Positions 24,235 to 38,119 of a stretch of DNA of 64,000 nt are shown piece by piece; the first letter of the stretch is position 1; each line of letters starts with the position of its first letter. The stretch lies in NCBI GenBank assembly GCA_021186555.1, contig JAJKFL010000011.1, positions 9,882,001 to 9,946,000 of the forward strand, read 5' to 3'. Origin of the DNA: Reticulitermes speratus (Eukaryota > Arthropoda > Insecta > Blattodea > Rhinotermitidae). Both the position numbers and the translations under genes were made by a program. The notes below the pieces were generated by a model. That model did no database searches. It worked only from the letters and a program-made list of their open reading frames with translations, and was not told the DNA's origin.

Positions 24235-25130
24235 TCTATTTGGAATAAAGAGGAATTGCCTGAGCAGTGGAAGGAGTCAATCATTTTACCTATGTATAAG
24301 AAGGGTGATAAAACAGATTGCAGTAATTATCAAGGCATATCACTTTTGTCAACCACATATAAAATTCTATCCAACATCCTTCTGTCAAGGTTAAATCCAT
24401 ATGCAGAGGAAATTATTGGAAGCATCAGTGTGGATTTAGACATAACAGGTCAACTACTGATCATATATTCTGCATTCGTCAAATACTTGAGAAAAAATGG
24501 GAATACAATGAGGCAGTTCATCAGCTATTTATAGACTTCAAGAAAGCCTATGATTCCGTTAGGAGGGAGGTCTTGTATAATATTCTCATTGAATTTGGTA
24601 TCCCTATGAAACTAGTAAGGCTCGTAAAAATGTGTCTAAATGAAACCTATAGCAGAGTCCGGGTAGGCAAACATTTGTCTGACACATTTCCTATTAAGAA
24701 TGGTTTCAAACAAGATGCTCTATCGCCATTGCTTTTCAACTTTGCTTTGGAATATGCCATTAGGAGGGTTCAGGCAAACCAGGAGGGCTTAAAATTGAAT
24801 GGTACACATCAGCTTCTAGTTTATGCTAATGATATTAATATATTGGGTGGAAGCGTACATGCTATAAAGAAAAACACAGAAGCTTTGGTAGTCGCTAGTA
24901 AGGAGACTGGTCTAGAAGTAAATGCTGAGAAAACTAAGTACATTGTCATGTCTCGCAATCAGAATGCAGGACAAAATCACAACATAAAGTTAGATAATGA
25001 ATCCTTTGAAAGGGTGGAACAGTTCAGATATTTGGGAACAACCCTAACAAATCAAAATTCCATTCAGGAAGAAATTAAGAGCAGATTGGAGTCGGGGAGT
25101 GCTTATCATTCGGTGCAGGATCTTGTAGAT
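24235..25130 (+). pseudogene. LINE reverse transcriptase (RTE-type-like), broken
   Basis: The longest piece of this family in the window. Frame 1 (24256-24534) gives YKKGDKTDCSNYQGISLLST. A shift then leads to [15 protein letters not shown] and the long frame 24573-25226 with [20 protein letters not shown], the polymerase box [13 protein letters not shown], and [20 protein letters not shown]. The catalytic Y-A-D-D reads Y-A-N-D, so the enzyme is dead apart from the frame breaks. It ends abruptly near 25130. Confidence 0.85.
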
Positions 25131-25368
25131 TATGGCCTTTACCTTATAATGAATTTATACAAAATAATTACAATTATTATAGCTATAATAATAATTATTA
25201 TTATTTCTGACAACTTCAACTATTAAAAGCTGCAGCAGTGAATATAATAAAAAGATTCCACATTCAAGTACAAACTGTTCATTGAGCACAAATAATTAAT
25301 GAACTCTTTTTAATAGTGAAAACATATTTGTTTAAGAAGTTCAATCAAATATGCTGAAAGGCAGACAT

Positions 25369-26420
25369 GAGGTCTGTTCAAAAGTTTCTAGCTGATTAAA
25401 TAAAACACAGTATGTACCACATAAATTTTATTAAACATTATCCCCTTTGAAGTAGCCCTATCCTGACATTTACATTTTTCCCAGCTTTCCATGTATGGTT
25501 TTGAAGAAATTTGAGCTAGCTGCCCTAGCATTTTTTCTTGTATTTCTTTTACTGATTAAAATCAATGTCTTTGTAAACTAACTTTTAATTTCAGGAAGTG
25601 GAAAGGTCTGTTGGAGACAGATCAGGGCTGTAGGGTGACTGCCAAACCATCAGAGTATTGTTTTTTGTGAGACACTCCTGGATGAAGGGTGCCATGTATC
25701 ACAGTTCATGAAACCAGCTGTGTTCCAGCCAAGGGTCTTGTGGTTTCTTTCACACTGCTTGTCGCAGACACTGTAAAATGGTCAGGTAGAATTCCTGATT
25801 CATGGCTTGACCACCAGAAACAAACTCATAGTGCATAAAACCTTGACAGCTGAAGAAAACAATGAGCATTGTCTTCACATTTAATCTGCTTTGCCATGCC
25901 TTTTTTAATCTTGGGGATTATTCTAACTCCCACTATTAAGACCGCTGCTTCATTCCGCTATTGTACTGAACTGACTTGCGCCCCACAGTCTGTATTAATT
26001 AATTTCATGAATTTCTCATCTGACTCAGCTTGCTGCAAAAGGTCTGTACAAATATTTAGTTGGTTCTCTTTCTGTTCCACCACAAGATGTCACCAAATGA
26101 ATTGTTCACACAAGTGCCGCATGTCCAGATTTGCAGTCAAAATTACAAAATGTGATTCTACAGATATTCATAGGTCTTCTGCCATTTCTTCCACTGTTTA
26201 CTGTCCATCTGAATGCACAAAGGAATTAAGTGCATTGATTCTTCCATCAGTCAGTGACATGGACGCACAGCCGGAACAATGATCATCTTCCCACAATTCT
26301 CTACACTTTTAAAATCTTTGCATTATTTGAACCCTCTTGATTGGCTTGATCCTTCATTGTGATATGCCACTTTTAACAATTCATAAGTTTCCTTAGCAGT
26401 TTTCCCCATTTTGTAACAAA
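25369..26420 (-). pseudogene. Decayed mariner (DD34D type), minus strand
   Basis: It begins with GAGGTCTGTTCAAAAGTTTC, which resembles mariner terminal repeats. The minus strand shows an AMNQEFYLTILQCLRQAV block and a WQSPYSPDLSPTDL block, the latter being the third catalytic region of mariner transposases. Closer to 26280 there is a decayed N-terminal SLTDGRINALNSFVHSDGQ block. Stops and shifts occur throughout. The far end near 26420 is not clearly defined. Confidence 0.65.
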
Positions 26421-28055
26421 ATTACACATCACTGTGCTGTCTGTTAACAAAATTTCCAAAAATCACAAATGCACACTTCTTAAATCAAACAACTATCCCT
26501 ACTTGACAACGCAACACATTAGGACTGAATGGAAAACAGCAACAGGATCCAGTCTACTAAACCATGGCCAATCATCACACAGCTATCATATGGTTCTACA
26601 CAGAGTTATAAAAACTTTCTCATCAGATACAATAAATTTATAACTTAATGAATATGCACAGCATTCTCATTGCAGTTCTTAACTAAGTAATATGAAACAA
26701 CAGAAAACAGTTTCTTGTGTAATACGTGAACCCTCACATGCATTGGGACCAAATATTCTGAAAGTATGTTAATGCTATAGTGAAGTTGCAAATAACCAAG
26801 TTGTACTGTTCAGATATTCTGATATGGGTCAGTGACATGGAAGTTGACTGTTAGTTAAATGACATGTTATATTTCAGAATACAAATTTTGTGGAAGTACA
26901 GACATCAAATACTTTCAAGAGACAATATTCAGCAGTATGAAACATGTTTTAATAAGCACTATATTCCATTATGCACAGTTTTCTGAGGCACAGACCTTTT
27001 ATGGACAGTACATAGATAATAAAACTTGTAAAGGGAAAAATGAATGAAATGTAACTTAGATGTAGACATTCATCTTTAGAATGTACAAATATGTAATGAT
27101 GAGCAGAGATGTGTACTTAACAAACTGTTAATGTACCTTACATTTCCACCGCTCTGTCATGCACATAGTGTACAACAAAAAAGTCTGTAACATTATTTTC
27201 TACCGCTGGTACTCCTGTAATATTATGTAATGTTTATCAACCTACTTAATTTAGATGTCATGACTTCTACAATTACAAGACAGAGAATACATTCAGATTT
27301 TACACAAAACCAACATAATTCAGGTACCAAACATGCTTACGATGACATGGCTGTTTTTCAAATCCAGAATTCTGGTATCTTCATCTTCAAAATGTTCAAT
27401 CACAAACAGAAATAAACCACTGCATTTTCTTTCAATGACTTTTGGAATTCCAAGTCACAGTATTCAAGTAAATCCTTTATCTGATATTTCTCCAAATACA
27501 GAGCATTTTTAACAGAGCCACACATCATGTAGCATTTAATTTTGCATTGTAAGCTGAAAAACTGTAAAGCACTTAGGAAAGCTAAATCATGAGATCTGGC
27601 AATAAATGGATTAATTATGTATTTAAAAAGTCATTAACTTTATATGGGTATAACCATCATTACCATATTTGCCTTCTGACCTCATACACACTTTCCAATG
27701 TCTCTGCCATACCTGAAAACACTGCTGAAAATACTTTTCCAAAATCCCTTCCTGTACTGTTTTCCCATTACTTAGAATGTATTCAATGGTTCAAAATGAA
27801 ACCCTTTTAAGATGGTTACTTTCATAGGCATTAAAATGTAACAAACGCAAAGAAAGCAAGTACAGTGAACATTCAAGCAGCAGCATTTTTCTTATATTTC
27901 ACTAAAATTTAATGCTGATATCAAATATACTTCTGATAAACAAAGAAAATACTGTACACAATCAACATTTGCAATTCTGAAGATACCATTTACCATATTC
28001 AGAAGTGAAAGGTATGATAACCAAACAATACCTGAAAAAGGTTAACTTGAGGGGG
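26420..28055. other. Intergenic, no gene recognised
   Basis: AT-rich sequence without recognisable repeat or coding signal. Confidence 0.5.
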
Positions 28056-28057
28056 AA

Positions 28058-28336
28058 GCAGGGTAAGGTTGTCCCTGCCCATGCCATGAAGGCATACAGA
28101 GGGAGTAGAGGCATAGCTCCAATCTTTCTTATGGAGATAAGTGGTCAACTTCACAGCCCAGCTGCTTTAACCCCTCAGAAAAAACCCCAGTACCCACTGA
28201 ATAGGAGGCTGGGTTGGCCCCAGAACTGTTCTGGATATGTTTGGAGAACAGAAAAATCTCTTGCCTCTGTTGCAACTCAAACCTCAGATTATCCAGCCTG
28301 TAGCCTAGTCACTATACTAACTATGCTATCCCAGCT
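28058..28336 (-). mobile_element. tRNA-derived SINE copy 5
   Basis: Reverse-complement copy: CCCATGCCATGAAGGCATAC at the 3' body end, CCCACTGAATAGGAGGCTGG in the middle, TAGCCTAGTCACTATACTAA over the A-box end. Confidence 0.85.
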
Positions 28337-28795
28337 CCTGAACAACAGTTGATGGATTAGGTAACTGCTCTCAGGTTTCTACAATATGCGACATTCTGCA
28401 AACAAAGTAAAAAAAAAATTGGTTCCTGCACACAAACACTTTCAGTTCCTTTTGCTGTATTCATCCTAATAAGCTTCGAACCAACAGCACAACCTGCATG
28501 AAAGCTGGTAAGATGTCATGTCATTTGTGTTAATCATGACATCACACCTGTAATTTCCACAGCAGTGCAAGATTTCCACTAGAGGAAATCTAGTATCACT
28601 TGCAATAGTGTCCAGAATATGTGTACAATGAGAAACTGCTAAAACATGCACGCTTTAACATTACTTTTAATAGAAAAGTAAATAACATTGTGCAAGAGCA
28701 ACATATATTTTTCATTTTGACTTCATGTCAATAATGGGTGAATAACTGTAGTCTGGTATGGTCAAAATTACAAATAACTTTTCTGGTCATATAAG

Positions 28796-28950
28796 GAATC
28801 ATAGTTCACTTCCTGCCAGGAGCATAAAATTTTTCTCCTCTCCAAAGCATCCAGACCAAGTCTGGAGCTCACGCAGCATTTATGAGCATGGAGTTTAAAT
28901 AAGCATAGGGACAGATTTACCTTCCCCCAGAGGTAAAGCAGCTGGGGCAA
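28796..28950 (+). mobile_element. Degenerate SINE fragment, copy 6
   Basis: Retains the B-box side (TCATAGTTCACTTCCTGCC), TTTCTCCTCTCCAAAGCATC and GAGGTAAAGCAGCTGGGG. The middle of the body is rearranged. Confidence 0.6.
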
Positions 28951-30139
28951 AGCTGACATGATAACAGTACAAACCTTTAAAATCACATCTAAAAAAGGAA
29001 CACAGATTCACATTTTCTTGACTGACTATTACCATATATGCTTATTGTAACATGACATGAATCACACGACAAAACATCTGCACTGCAGCATACTGTTTCA
29101 GTAGACAGATACCTTGGTACTCCCCAAACAGGAGACACTAGCTGCAGCTTAATGTCACAACGTCCACTGAACGATAACTGGAACTGATACAAACTTATTA
29201 AGAATATTAATGTTTGATACAAGTACAAACATTTTGATTCCTGCAATTCTGATATATGACAAAACTCAAAACACTGATCACTATACTAACCCAATGAAAG
29301 AATGGCAACAAGGAAGCTACGAGAGTTCATCAAAAGAGAAGGTATTTGTGACAAATCAAACTCAAGGCAGTATGAGCATAACTACAGATAATTGGTTTTT
29401 TAATTTATTGAAAATATTTTGCAACACTGACAAAAGTATTATGGCTTCTAAAAATCACAGAAATATTTTAAATCATTAAGAGATTATTCTGATAGTATAC
29501 ATCTCATACAATTATGTCAGTCTTATATATATTACATTGTGTAACAGTACTATTTACACTGTCATTCTAACTTCAAATAAATATATCTCCTCATACTGAG
29601 GCAATACTGTTAAACCTAACACAACTTTGGCTAAGCCTTACTGCTAATAAAAGCAGAGACAACTGCTCTCACAGCAAGTATCATACACCAAACAGCAATA
29701 CATAAAATTCAGCATCAGCTGAAAGAGCATCGTTACGTAACCTGAATCAAAAACTGAAATACAAAGAACCTATCAATTAACAGAATAAGAAACCTGCAAT
29801 TCTATTTGCATAAGATTACAACGACAGAGCAGACCGCATTCCTCAGCAATGGTTCAATGGAACTGAATCCTGCAATGGCCACATTAATATACAGGATCAT
29901 TTCAAAATTAGTGTTTACTTGTGTGTCAAGAAGTGACAGCCAGGAAAACAAGTTGCAGTTCACCCAGGACATAGATGTAATCCTCTGGATTTGAAAGCCT
30001 CACTGGTAAAGATCCTGCACCGCAGACTTTGAACTTCATAAGGAAGTATCCAAATGCATACTTCTGATATGCTTTCAACTCAGCAAAGCTGTTCACACTC
30101 ATGAAACCTTACCCAACACATTGTTATGCACTATATATT
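28951..30139. other. Intergenic, no gene recognised
   Basis: No repeat or exon recognised. Several open frames of 60-90 codons look random. Confidence 0.5.
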
Positions 30140-31835
30140 AGTTTAGTTTATTCACTGAATCCACTTAGCCACACATGTGACATTGGACAGGTCAAATTCA
30201 ATTTACAACTTACATATCATGTCAAAATCATTTAAAATACATGAACATTAAAACAATAAAATACAATATAACATAATGTAATGTAAAATATCAATACTAA
30301 TTAAAACAGAGAGGTATGACAACTTATTAAACTCACATACTCATACAATCCATATGCAATCAGTATGCCACAAATTCATCCAATGAATAAAACGCATATT
30401 GTAATAGAAAGGATTTCAGCTCTTTTTGAAAAGATTTAATCTTGTCCAATTTTTTTATGTGATCTGGCACCTTATTGTAGACTTTAATTCTCGTATTCAC
30501 CACACTTTGCCTGAAAATGCTTGTATTGCAAAAGTGAACATGTATATCCAATTTCCTTTGTGTATTGTAATTATGAATTTGTACATTATGCTCCAGCGAA
30601 TCTTTGTACTTTTAAATGTAACATACTATTTCAAGGTATAGCGACTTGCTACGGGCTGGACGGGAACAGGGATCGAATTCTGGTGGGGCGAGATTTTCTG
30701 CACTTGTCCAGACTGGCCCTGGGGCCCACCCAGCCTCCTATAGAATGGGTATTGGGTCTCTTTCCTGGGGGTAAAGCAGACGGGCCGTGGTGTTGAGCAC
30801 CCACTCCAAGCTGGCGCTGAGGTTAAAGAAAGAGTAGAACTGTAACTCTACTCCCCCCTGGGCCTTCACAGCCTGTTCTAGGTTGAACATTACCCTTATA
30901 CTACTTCAAGTATATATAAAGAATCCACTGTGAGTATACTATAATCCTTAAATATCTGTCTACAAGACATATTTACTAACACCACTAATTATTCGAATAA
31001 CCCTTTTTGTAGTTTAAATATGGTATTACTTCCATTATCCACACCCCAAAATATTATACCATATGTCAAAAGTGCCTGACAATTTGCGTAATAAATACTT
31101 CTTATCATACGAGGGCTCATTCCTGCCTTTAACAATTTAATAAGAAAAATTACTTTACTCAATTTGGGACTCAATAATCATACCTTGGTATTCCATTTCA
31201 GGTTTTCTGTTATATAAACGTCTAAGAATCTTAATTCTGATTTACAGGCAATATCCATACATTTGAAATTGATTTGTTGTCTTACAGGAAGTCTGTTTTT
31301 TTTGTAGTATGAAATGACATTGCTATTGATTTTTCAGCATTCATTACAACATTATTTTTGGGAAACCGAGTTTCTAATTCCTTCATAATTTTTTTTTTGT
31401 TTAGATTGCAGAGCACTTTCATCTTTTTCAATGATAAACAAGTTGATACCATCTGCAAATAAAACCAAATTTGTCCCTTAGATATTTAATGGAAAATCAT
31501 TTATAGGCATACATAGTAAAAACAAAAGAGGCCCAAGATTTAAGCCTTGCGGCACTCCACGTTTCATCTCCCCATTACAGGAATTATATTTATTCTGTCT
31601 AGAGTTTCTATGATCAATTTGGTTTATTTCAACAAACTGTTCTCTGTGGGCCAAAAATGATTAGAACCACAAGTTTCTTATACCCCTTATACCACAAGAA
31701 TCCAGTTGATCTAGTATGATTTATGACATTGTATGCTTTTGTTAAATCAAAAAACATTCCAATTGTATGTAAACCTCTATCCAAAGCCTCTTGTATACTT
31801 CCAATGAAATACACTGATACTTATACTGTACAGTA
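30140..31835 (-). pseudogene. LINE reverse transcriptase, minus strand, split by a SINE
   Basis: In transcript order: FFDLTKAYNVINH (first catalytic Asp region, about 31740), a RGVPQG-LNLGPLLFL block near 31530, a polymerase box reading FADG rather than FADD at about 31465, and MIRSIYYANCQALLTYGIIF near 31050. A 260-bp SINE then intervenes, followed by the C-terminal FLLQYAFYSLDEFVAY and a 3' UTR ending with TGAATAAACTAAACTAAT near 30140. The second catalytic Asp is lost and frames are broken. Confidence 0.8.
30636..30899 (+). mobile_element. tRNA-derived SINE copy 7, nested in a LINE
   Basis: B-box-like GGATCGAATTCTGG, then the shared body (CCCACCCAGCCTCCTATAGA, GGGGGTAAAGCAGACGGGC). It lies between the GLF.. 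part and the [13 protein letters not shown] part of the opposite-strand LINE, so it arrived later than the LINE. Confidence 0.85.
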
Positions 31836-33420
31836 TGTTGTAAAATAAACATCCACTTTAACCTTTAAATGACCAGCTTGGTATTCAAATTTTAGCACAT
31901 TGTTTATGAAAAGCATAAGTATTATTTGAAAAGAAAAAAGATAAAGCTTATGAAATAAATGGCATTTTGTGGAAAATAAAACATGTTATGCAGCATGTCT
32001 TAAAAATGCAGTAAATTTCCTTGTTGCCTAAACACATAAAATGAATTTCTAGGGGTGTTATTTTTATGTTCACTCACATATGCAAATGTAGGTCATCTAA
32101 AGATTAAAATACAATTTAATACAACCCAAATGAGGTTCGATGCTGCAGCACAACTGCATACAGGAGAAAAATATCTTGCAAATGTGAAGAATTGGATTAC
32201 AAGTTCACTTCCTTATAGGCTAACATTTGTTAAAACAAAATAAAGAAAATTTACCCATGCATTCATTTAAGACCCAGGATATGTAACTGACCAACCCCAC
32301 AGATATAATCAACATATCAAAACCCCCCTGCCAGACCACAGAAATGCATAAAGTGTGATACCTCTAAACTAAAAGATCATTCTGATATTACTCAGATATG
32401 ACTTGGAACTTCCTGGTGAAAATAAAATTCCCTAGTGTGTAGCCACTATGGCACAAATACATTCCTGTGAAAATAGTTGAAAAGAACTCTTACAGTGTGA
32501 GAAGTCCTTGGAGGAAAAATGTTGGGGGATTTGAGGTTTCCACAGTGTTGATATTGAGGATTTTGTCCTCAGGGATCTCATGCTGTAGCGGTGATAACAG
32601 ATCCTGATATTTTGAAGAAATGTAGCCCTTCATCTTCAAGGGCTGTTTACCATCGTAGAAAAATTCTTCTTCAAAACACTGGGATCTATTGCTATGGAAG
32701 TGTAATACTCCAGAAAAACAGAATATTCAGGAAAAATATTCTGTGAATGATTAGTGAAATTTTACTAATACAATGACAACATTGACAACTCTGACACAAT
32801 TCTCACCAAATGTTACCATACTGAATAATTCAAATACTTTTAGGAACAATTTCTCAAAAGCTTCACAAAAAGCAAATACAGTACTTCTGTGGTTCTTTCA
32901 GATAAATACTACAGTAACACACTGAAATGGGCCATGATCACTTCCACATGCCATTTCGTTCTTTATTTACATTCATTAACCTACCATAACTAATTTCCAC
33001 TACATAACATTGCCAATTCATGCAGCATCATAAAGTATTTGAGTAACAACTGAACCAGTGAGGAATAACTACTGTACTTCCCAGTATGACCAACAAGTAA
33101 ATTCCACAAACAAAAACTAATTGTAGTAAGTTTAAAAAAAATATACCCAGACTGCAGAATAGTTGGCAAGATACAGGTACACCAGAACATCACATAACAA
33201 ACAGAAATAATGTGACAACCATTCACATACTTCATTCTCATGCACTCTCCACTACAACATAAAAATCAGGAGGGGAGCATAACTTCTTTTTTACCTCTTG
33301 GTTTCCCTTCTTAAACAAAATACATCACTTTCTGTCATATCCTGAATGAAGTATGAAACATATAAAACATCCTGTACATTTAAATATAAGAAGCAGCAAA
33401 AAGAAAATTAAATCTAAATA
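31836..33420. other. Intergenic, no gene recognised
   Basis: AT-rich DNA without recognisable coding or repeat structure. Confidence 0.5.
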
Positions 33421-33422
33421 TA

Positions 33423-33849
33423 CAGTAGTCCCCCCGTATCCGCGGCTGATATGTTCCAAGACTTACTGCAGATGCCCGAAACCGCGGATAGTAGCGAACC
33501 CTATAGATAAGTCGTTTTTCGTTTACATACATACCTATGATAAAGTTTAATTGATAAATTAAGCACAATAAGACATTACCAACATTAAATAACAATAAAA
33601 TACATTGTACATTATTATACTTGTGGATGCGAGTAAAGCGGGCCAGCGTGGGTACAGAGGACAAAGAGAGATGAGTCATGTACTGAGCGTGACGGGGCAG
33701 GCAGGTTTCACCATGTTACTCAGAATGGAGCGCGTTGTGAAACTTATGAATCGTTTATTTCTGGAATTTTCCATTTAATATTTTCGGGCAGTAAACCGCG
33801 GATAACTGAAACCGCGGATACCAAATCCGCGGATGTGGGGGTTCTACTG
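33423..33849. mobile_element. Small Tigger-type non-autonomous element
   Basis: The left end CAGTAGTCCCCCCGTATCCG and the right end, complement of CAGTAGAACCCCCACATCCG, form a terminal inverted repeat, with TA on both sides (33421-33422 and 33850-33851). Inner copies of ACCGCGGATA occur near both ends. No transposase frame remains. 427 bp. Confidence 0.85.
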
Positions 33850-34234
33850 TATATTCTGTAATACTGTTTTTGAAAAAGAAAATACACATATGAGTTTCTT
33901 ATGTTTGGTTTACCACTGTTCACATAAGTGATAAAAGTGCCAAAATATGTCCCTTCATAAACATCCTGCGAATATCTAACATTACCTGAATGCCGGTTGC
34001 TATTATGGCAAGACATCAACTCCGTCCCAAACATGGCTATTTATTCTAAAACAGATCTTTGGCTAATTAATCATCCAACAAAAACATACTTTTCTATGAC
34101 TAACAACAATTAATAATACTCACATAATTTGAATTCTGAGGCGAAGTACCAAAGACATGTTAAGACATGGCAGAACTACAATAAACAATGCAAGTACTGT
34201 ACATATCATGAGTGCAGCAATATTAGCAACAGTA

Positions 34235-35017
34235 ATGTATTTACTTGAATGAAAGACATGGTGTTTTCCTTAAATTTGGTGCTTAAATATGTGAGGTCAT
34301 CTTTAAATTTGCATATGAAGTGCCAAATTGGACTGCGTGAAACTGGACTGCACTGAGCCAAACTACGGCATGCACTGACAACTTGTCATGTGTAGATAAA
34401 AGAGAGAACAGAGCATGCTGTAGTAGTATTAGTTCTGATTCGTGAGTGTTCTAAAATCTCAGGCCACACAGAGAAGAGGGCTACAGGCGCAACAGGTGTT
34501 CAAAATTAATCAGGCAAAGTCATGACGCCAAATTTAAACAAATGGTGATTAACTATGCCCAAGAAAGGAATAACTGCAATGCAGCAAAACGTTTGTGTGC
34601 AGAAGCAAACTTTGAAGGTGGAAGCAACAAAAGCAGAAACTGATAAACACAAACTCTACCCAAAATTCTTTCACTGGCCCCAGGCATGGATGTTGACAAA
34701 ATTAGAACAGGAAATTGCTGAGTTTGTTTGCTTGAAGAGGTAAACTGGAGTGCTGATTACATGTGAGACAATAACCTATAAAGCAAGGGAACTTTTCAAA
34801 TCACACAACATAACACAGCATCATTTCAAGGCCAACACAAGTTGGTGTGCATCAATGAAGGCACTGACTGTCAAGCCAGAATGAGAATCTGACATCTTGG
34901 TCTATTAAGTGTATGAAATTAATAGCAAAATATTTTTTCTTAGCAATGTTTTATGTTTGGGGGGGGGGGGGGGGGGTCATGTTAGATTAGGGTCATCTTG
35001 CATTTGGGTAATAATGG
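34235..35017 (+). mobile_element. Decayed pogo-type element with N-terminal transposase remnant
   Basis: The right end (complement of CCATTATTACCCAAATGCAA) matches the left end of the element at 38120, and the left end TGTATTTACTTGAATGAAAG is its imperfect mirror. The + strand holds a decayed pogo DNA-binding region: AKFKQMVINYAQERNNCNAA in one frame, EQEIAEFV and ITCETITYKARELFKSHN in others. The catalytic domain is absent. It contains a G-run at about 34960-34977. Confidence 0.7.
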
Positions 35018-35137
35018 TACATATTTAGCTAACAATTCTATTTTGTGAGTCAAAAATTAGAATAATAAAAAAATCACTATCATGCAGTATTCTTTGAATA
35101 ATCAACACATCATGACAGCCTTACATTAAATGTCATA

Positions 35138-36266
35138 GGGTGAAACCCACTTAAAGGGGGTTGTGGAGAAATCAAAACTAGGCTTATTAAGCAGAAAAAC
35201 ACCTTAAAAAGGTAAGACTAAAAACATTATTTTTTAGTTCTGTACTGAAATTCACATTCGTATTACCAGAACATTATTCCATATAAATTCCACATTAAAT
35301 GATTAATTTTCATTATCAAACCATATTTCATGTTCCACCTTCTTCAGTGATTCTGACATATTCTTGAACACAAACAAAATTTCTTGTACAAGTACAACTG
35401 ATAGATGAACAGACTGTTCTTGCCAGAACTATGCTATACATACTGATTCCACCTTACTACATTTTGCTGTTTTCACCTTTTTCTGGCTATGCTGTTCACT
35501 TACAGACCGCGTGGGTACTGTGTGTCATATTTAAAGTTGACACAGAATTGCCAGGTTCTTCAGCAACTTTCTTGGGAGGAACACCTTAAGTACCATCAAC
35601 TTTTCTTGAGTTTATAGCTGCTTATGTTTTTGGCCAGTTTCTGATGTAGTAGTCATGCTGATCATGTGTTCAATAATTAATGGATCTACAGGATAAAACT
35701 GTACACACACATATGCAATTTACAGTGAACACAAAAATTATATAAATTTTGCACAAAGAATGCTTAAAATTACTGAAATTAAAGTAAAATGGTTAGTCAC
35801 AATACACTCCATTAATCCCATGCTTATTCACACTGTGCACCATGACACTGTATCATGCTGTGTAAAATGTACTTGTAAAAATTGATGCCACTGTGATGGC
35901 AATGTGATGTAATTTCCCCCCACCTGTTTCCATGGATTAACATTAAGCTGCTTACCTGTACCTCAGATCTGTTGTGGAAATGAATTGGGAGATTAATCTT
36001 TATGAACTGAGAGCAGTATTTTGTCACCAACTTTTGGTAACAAATTGAATGAAGGGGAAATTGTTTAAGACTTGTATTAAATGGGTCAAAATTTTGTTGT
36101 ATCAGGAACTTTTCATGCTTTTTAGGTGGGAAAACCTTTCAATCAGAAAACATACTAAAAGAGCAACATATATTGTAATCACATGGAAATATTTTGGTAC
36201 TAAACTATTCTGATGTGTCAGGTGGGAAAACTTCTCAAGAGGTGCTGTCTTAAGCAGGTTTCACTG
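35138..36266. mobile_element. Possible large pogo-type non-autonomous element
   Basis: The right end is the complement of CAGTGAAACCTGCTTAA followed by TA. The left candidate GGGTGAAACCCACTTAA preceded by TA matches it at 13 of 17 positions. The interior has no transposase frame. The left end is uncertain. Confidence 0.4.
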
Positions 36267-36269
36267 TAT

Positions 36270-37496
36270 TGCTATGTAAGGTACAGGTATAAGCCCCAAA
36301 AGTTTCATGCACTAATGAAAGCAAAGGAAAGCTTAGATAATCTACCACAAACAATGCAAGTTCCTCCAGCTGCACCTCCTCCCAGAGAGCTACAAGGTGG
36401 AGGTAACCAGGCAGCAGCACCCTTCAGCCTGGTCCAGAACACTCACAAAACATTATTTTGTGTTCCACGTAAGCCAATAAAGTATTTTAAACTACACTCG
36501 TATTAAATATGCTACTAAATACATTTAAAATACTACTTTCTTCATATCTTTACATTCTTTGGGGTTAAAAATATAAAATTAAATGACACATTTTAATAGA
36601 AATATAACAAAGTGGCTGAAACATTCATTATTTATTGTAGCTTGAATTAAGCCTGCAAAAGCATAACACTTGAATTTGTTAGCCTGTGCAGTGTATAGTT
36701 TCTTAAATTGCCATTACAAGTTGCCACAGTTACATGAAAACTAAAAAGTGTGACCAACAGAGATCAGAAAATGTGTGACCACAATAGATGAGAGAATATG
36801 CAGACACGAAAGCAAAATGTACTTCCCTCATTTTGTATACATCATATGCATAGGACAAAACCTGAACACTGATTTCAATAAGTCTTTATGCACTTCCCCC
36901 ACCACATGATTACAATGTCTGAATTGTCAGCGACAACTATCACATGATTACGTACCTGCAACTTTAAATGGATCCACAGCAGGTACTAATATTAATTAAG
37001 GTTCCATCAGTATATTCAATACCTTCACTCATAAATCAGTCAAGTAAACAGAAGATGGATCAACAAAAACTCATATCTTCTAATTTTCAATGATTTTCAG
37101 CTTTCCAGACAGGAACTTTAGCAGCCTGAGAATAAAAAGTGTTATATTTATCAATTATGCCTTACAGTTCATCCTAAAAGTAACATAGTTTCAGGTTTTA
37201 CTTTATCTCTTCACCAAAATATGGTGCAATATGGTTACAATGAATTTCAGCAGACTTCCTTCTTCTCTGAAATTCAAAATTACCAAAATTAAAATCTGTG
37301 CAATATAGGCTTCCATAAACACAAGAAGCCACCTTAAGAAATAAACTCAATCCAAATATCATAGCACAGTTTTTAGATCACACTTATTCACTACTTCAGG
37401 CACCCACAAATGGCTTTACTGTTCATCAGTACTGTTTCAATTCTCCTGCCTTTCCTTCTCTTCCTCCTCCATCTTCTCTCTCATGTGCTTGCACGA

Positions 37497-37541
<45 letters not shown>

Positions 37542-38117
37542 CCAATCAATGAACAACAGCAACAATAGCTTCTCTGCACTGTACCAGAAATTCTCAAACA
37601 TTTTTTGTTCACAACCCAAAACTGCATCTCACATCAACCTTGCAACCCAAATATGACATCTTCAAAATAGGATGTTGCAAACACGCTGGTAAAATTGACC
37701 AGGCCTTGAAAAGTTCAACACTTAAACCGAGGTTCACACATCATACAATGAAGACCAAGTTCGTACCACTACCTACACAGCACCCAAGCAAATCACCACA
37801 GATTTATAGCATAACATAAAATAAAAAGATTCAGGATTATTCTGGGAGTTCACGACCCACCAGACGCTGTAGAAACTTGAGAATCGTAGCATTACACTAC
37901 AAATACTTCTGCACGTGTATCAGGAAGAACACAATGTTGCCCAGTCCAAACACACAATAGTCTCAAGCATGATACATGACATTGTAAGTACAATGCAGTC
38001 ATGTTATTTGTGCAATTTTGAAATAACACTCTCTTATAAGTAATAATAATAACAATAAATGAGTCTTATTATATGTGTAACAAAATAACATGCTATATGT
38101 TCACACAGGTTCAAAAT
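36270..38117. other. Intergenic, no gene recognised
   Basis: An (AAT)n microsatellite at about 37498-37540 and otherwise unassigned AT-rich DNA. Confidence 0.5.
37497..37541. repeat. (AAT)n microsatellite
   Basis: About 14 uninterrupted AAT units. Confidence 0.95.
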
Positions 38118-38119
38118 AC

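Noticed and set aside
25869..26282. 137-codon Cys-rich + strand frame
   Set aside because: Antisense to a decayed mariner whose blocks are readable on the minus strand.
34957..34977. G-run as a regulatory quadruplex
   Set aside because: One uninterrupted G tract inside a dead pogo-type element; no sign of function.
36213..36506. 97-codon frame with a Pro-rich stretch, as a host exon
   Set aside because: No splice sites in phase with a neighbour and it starts within a possible pogo-type end. Unsupported.
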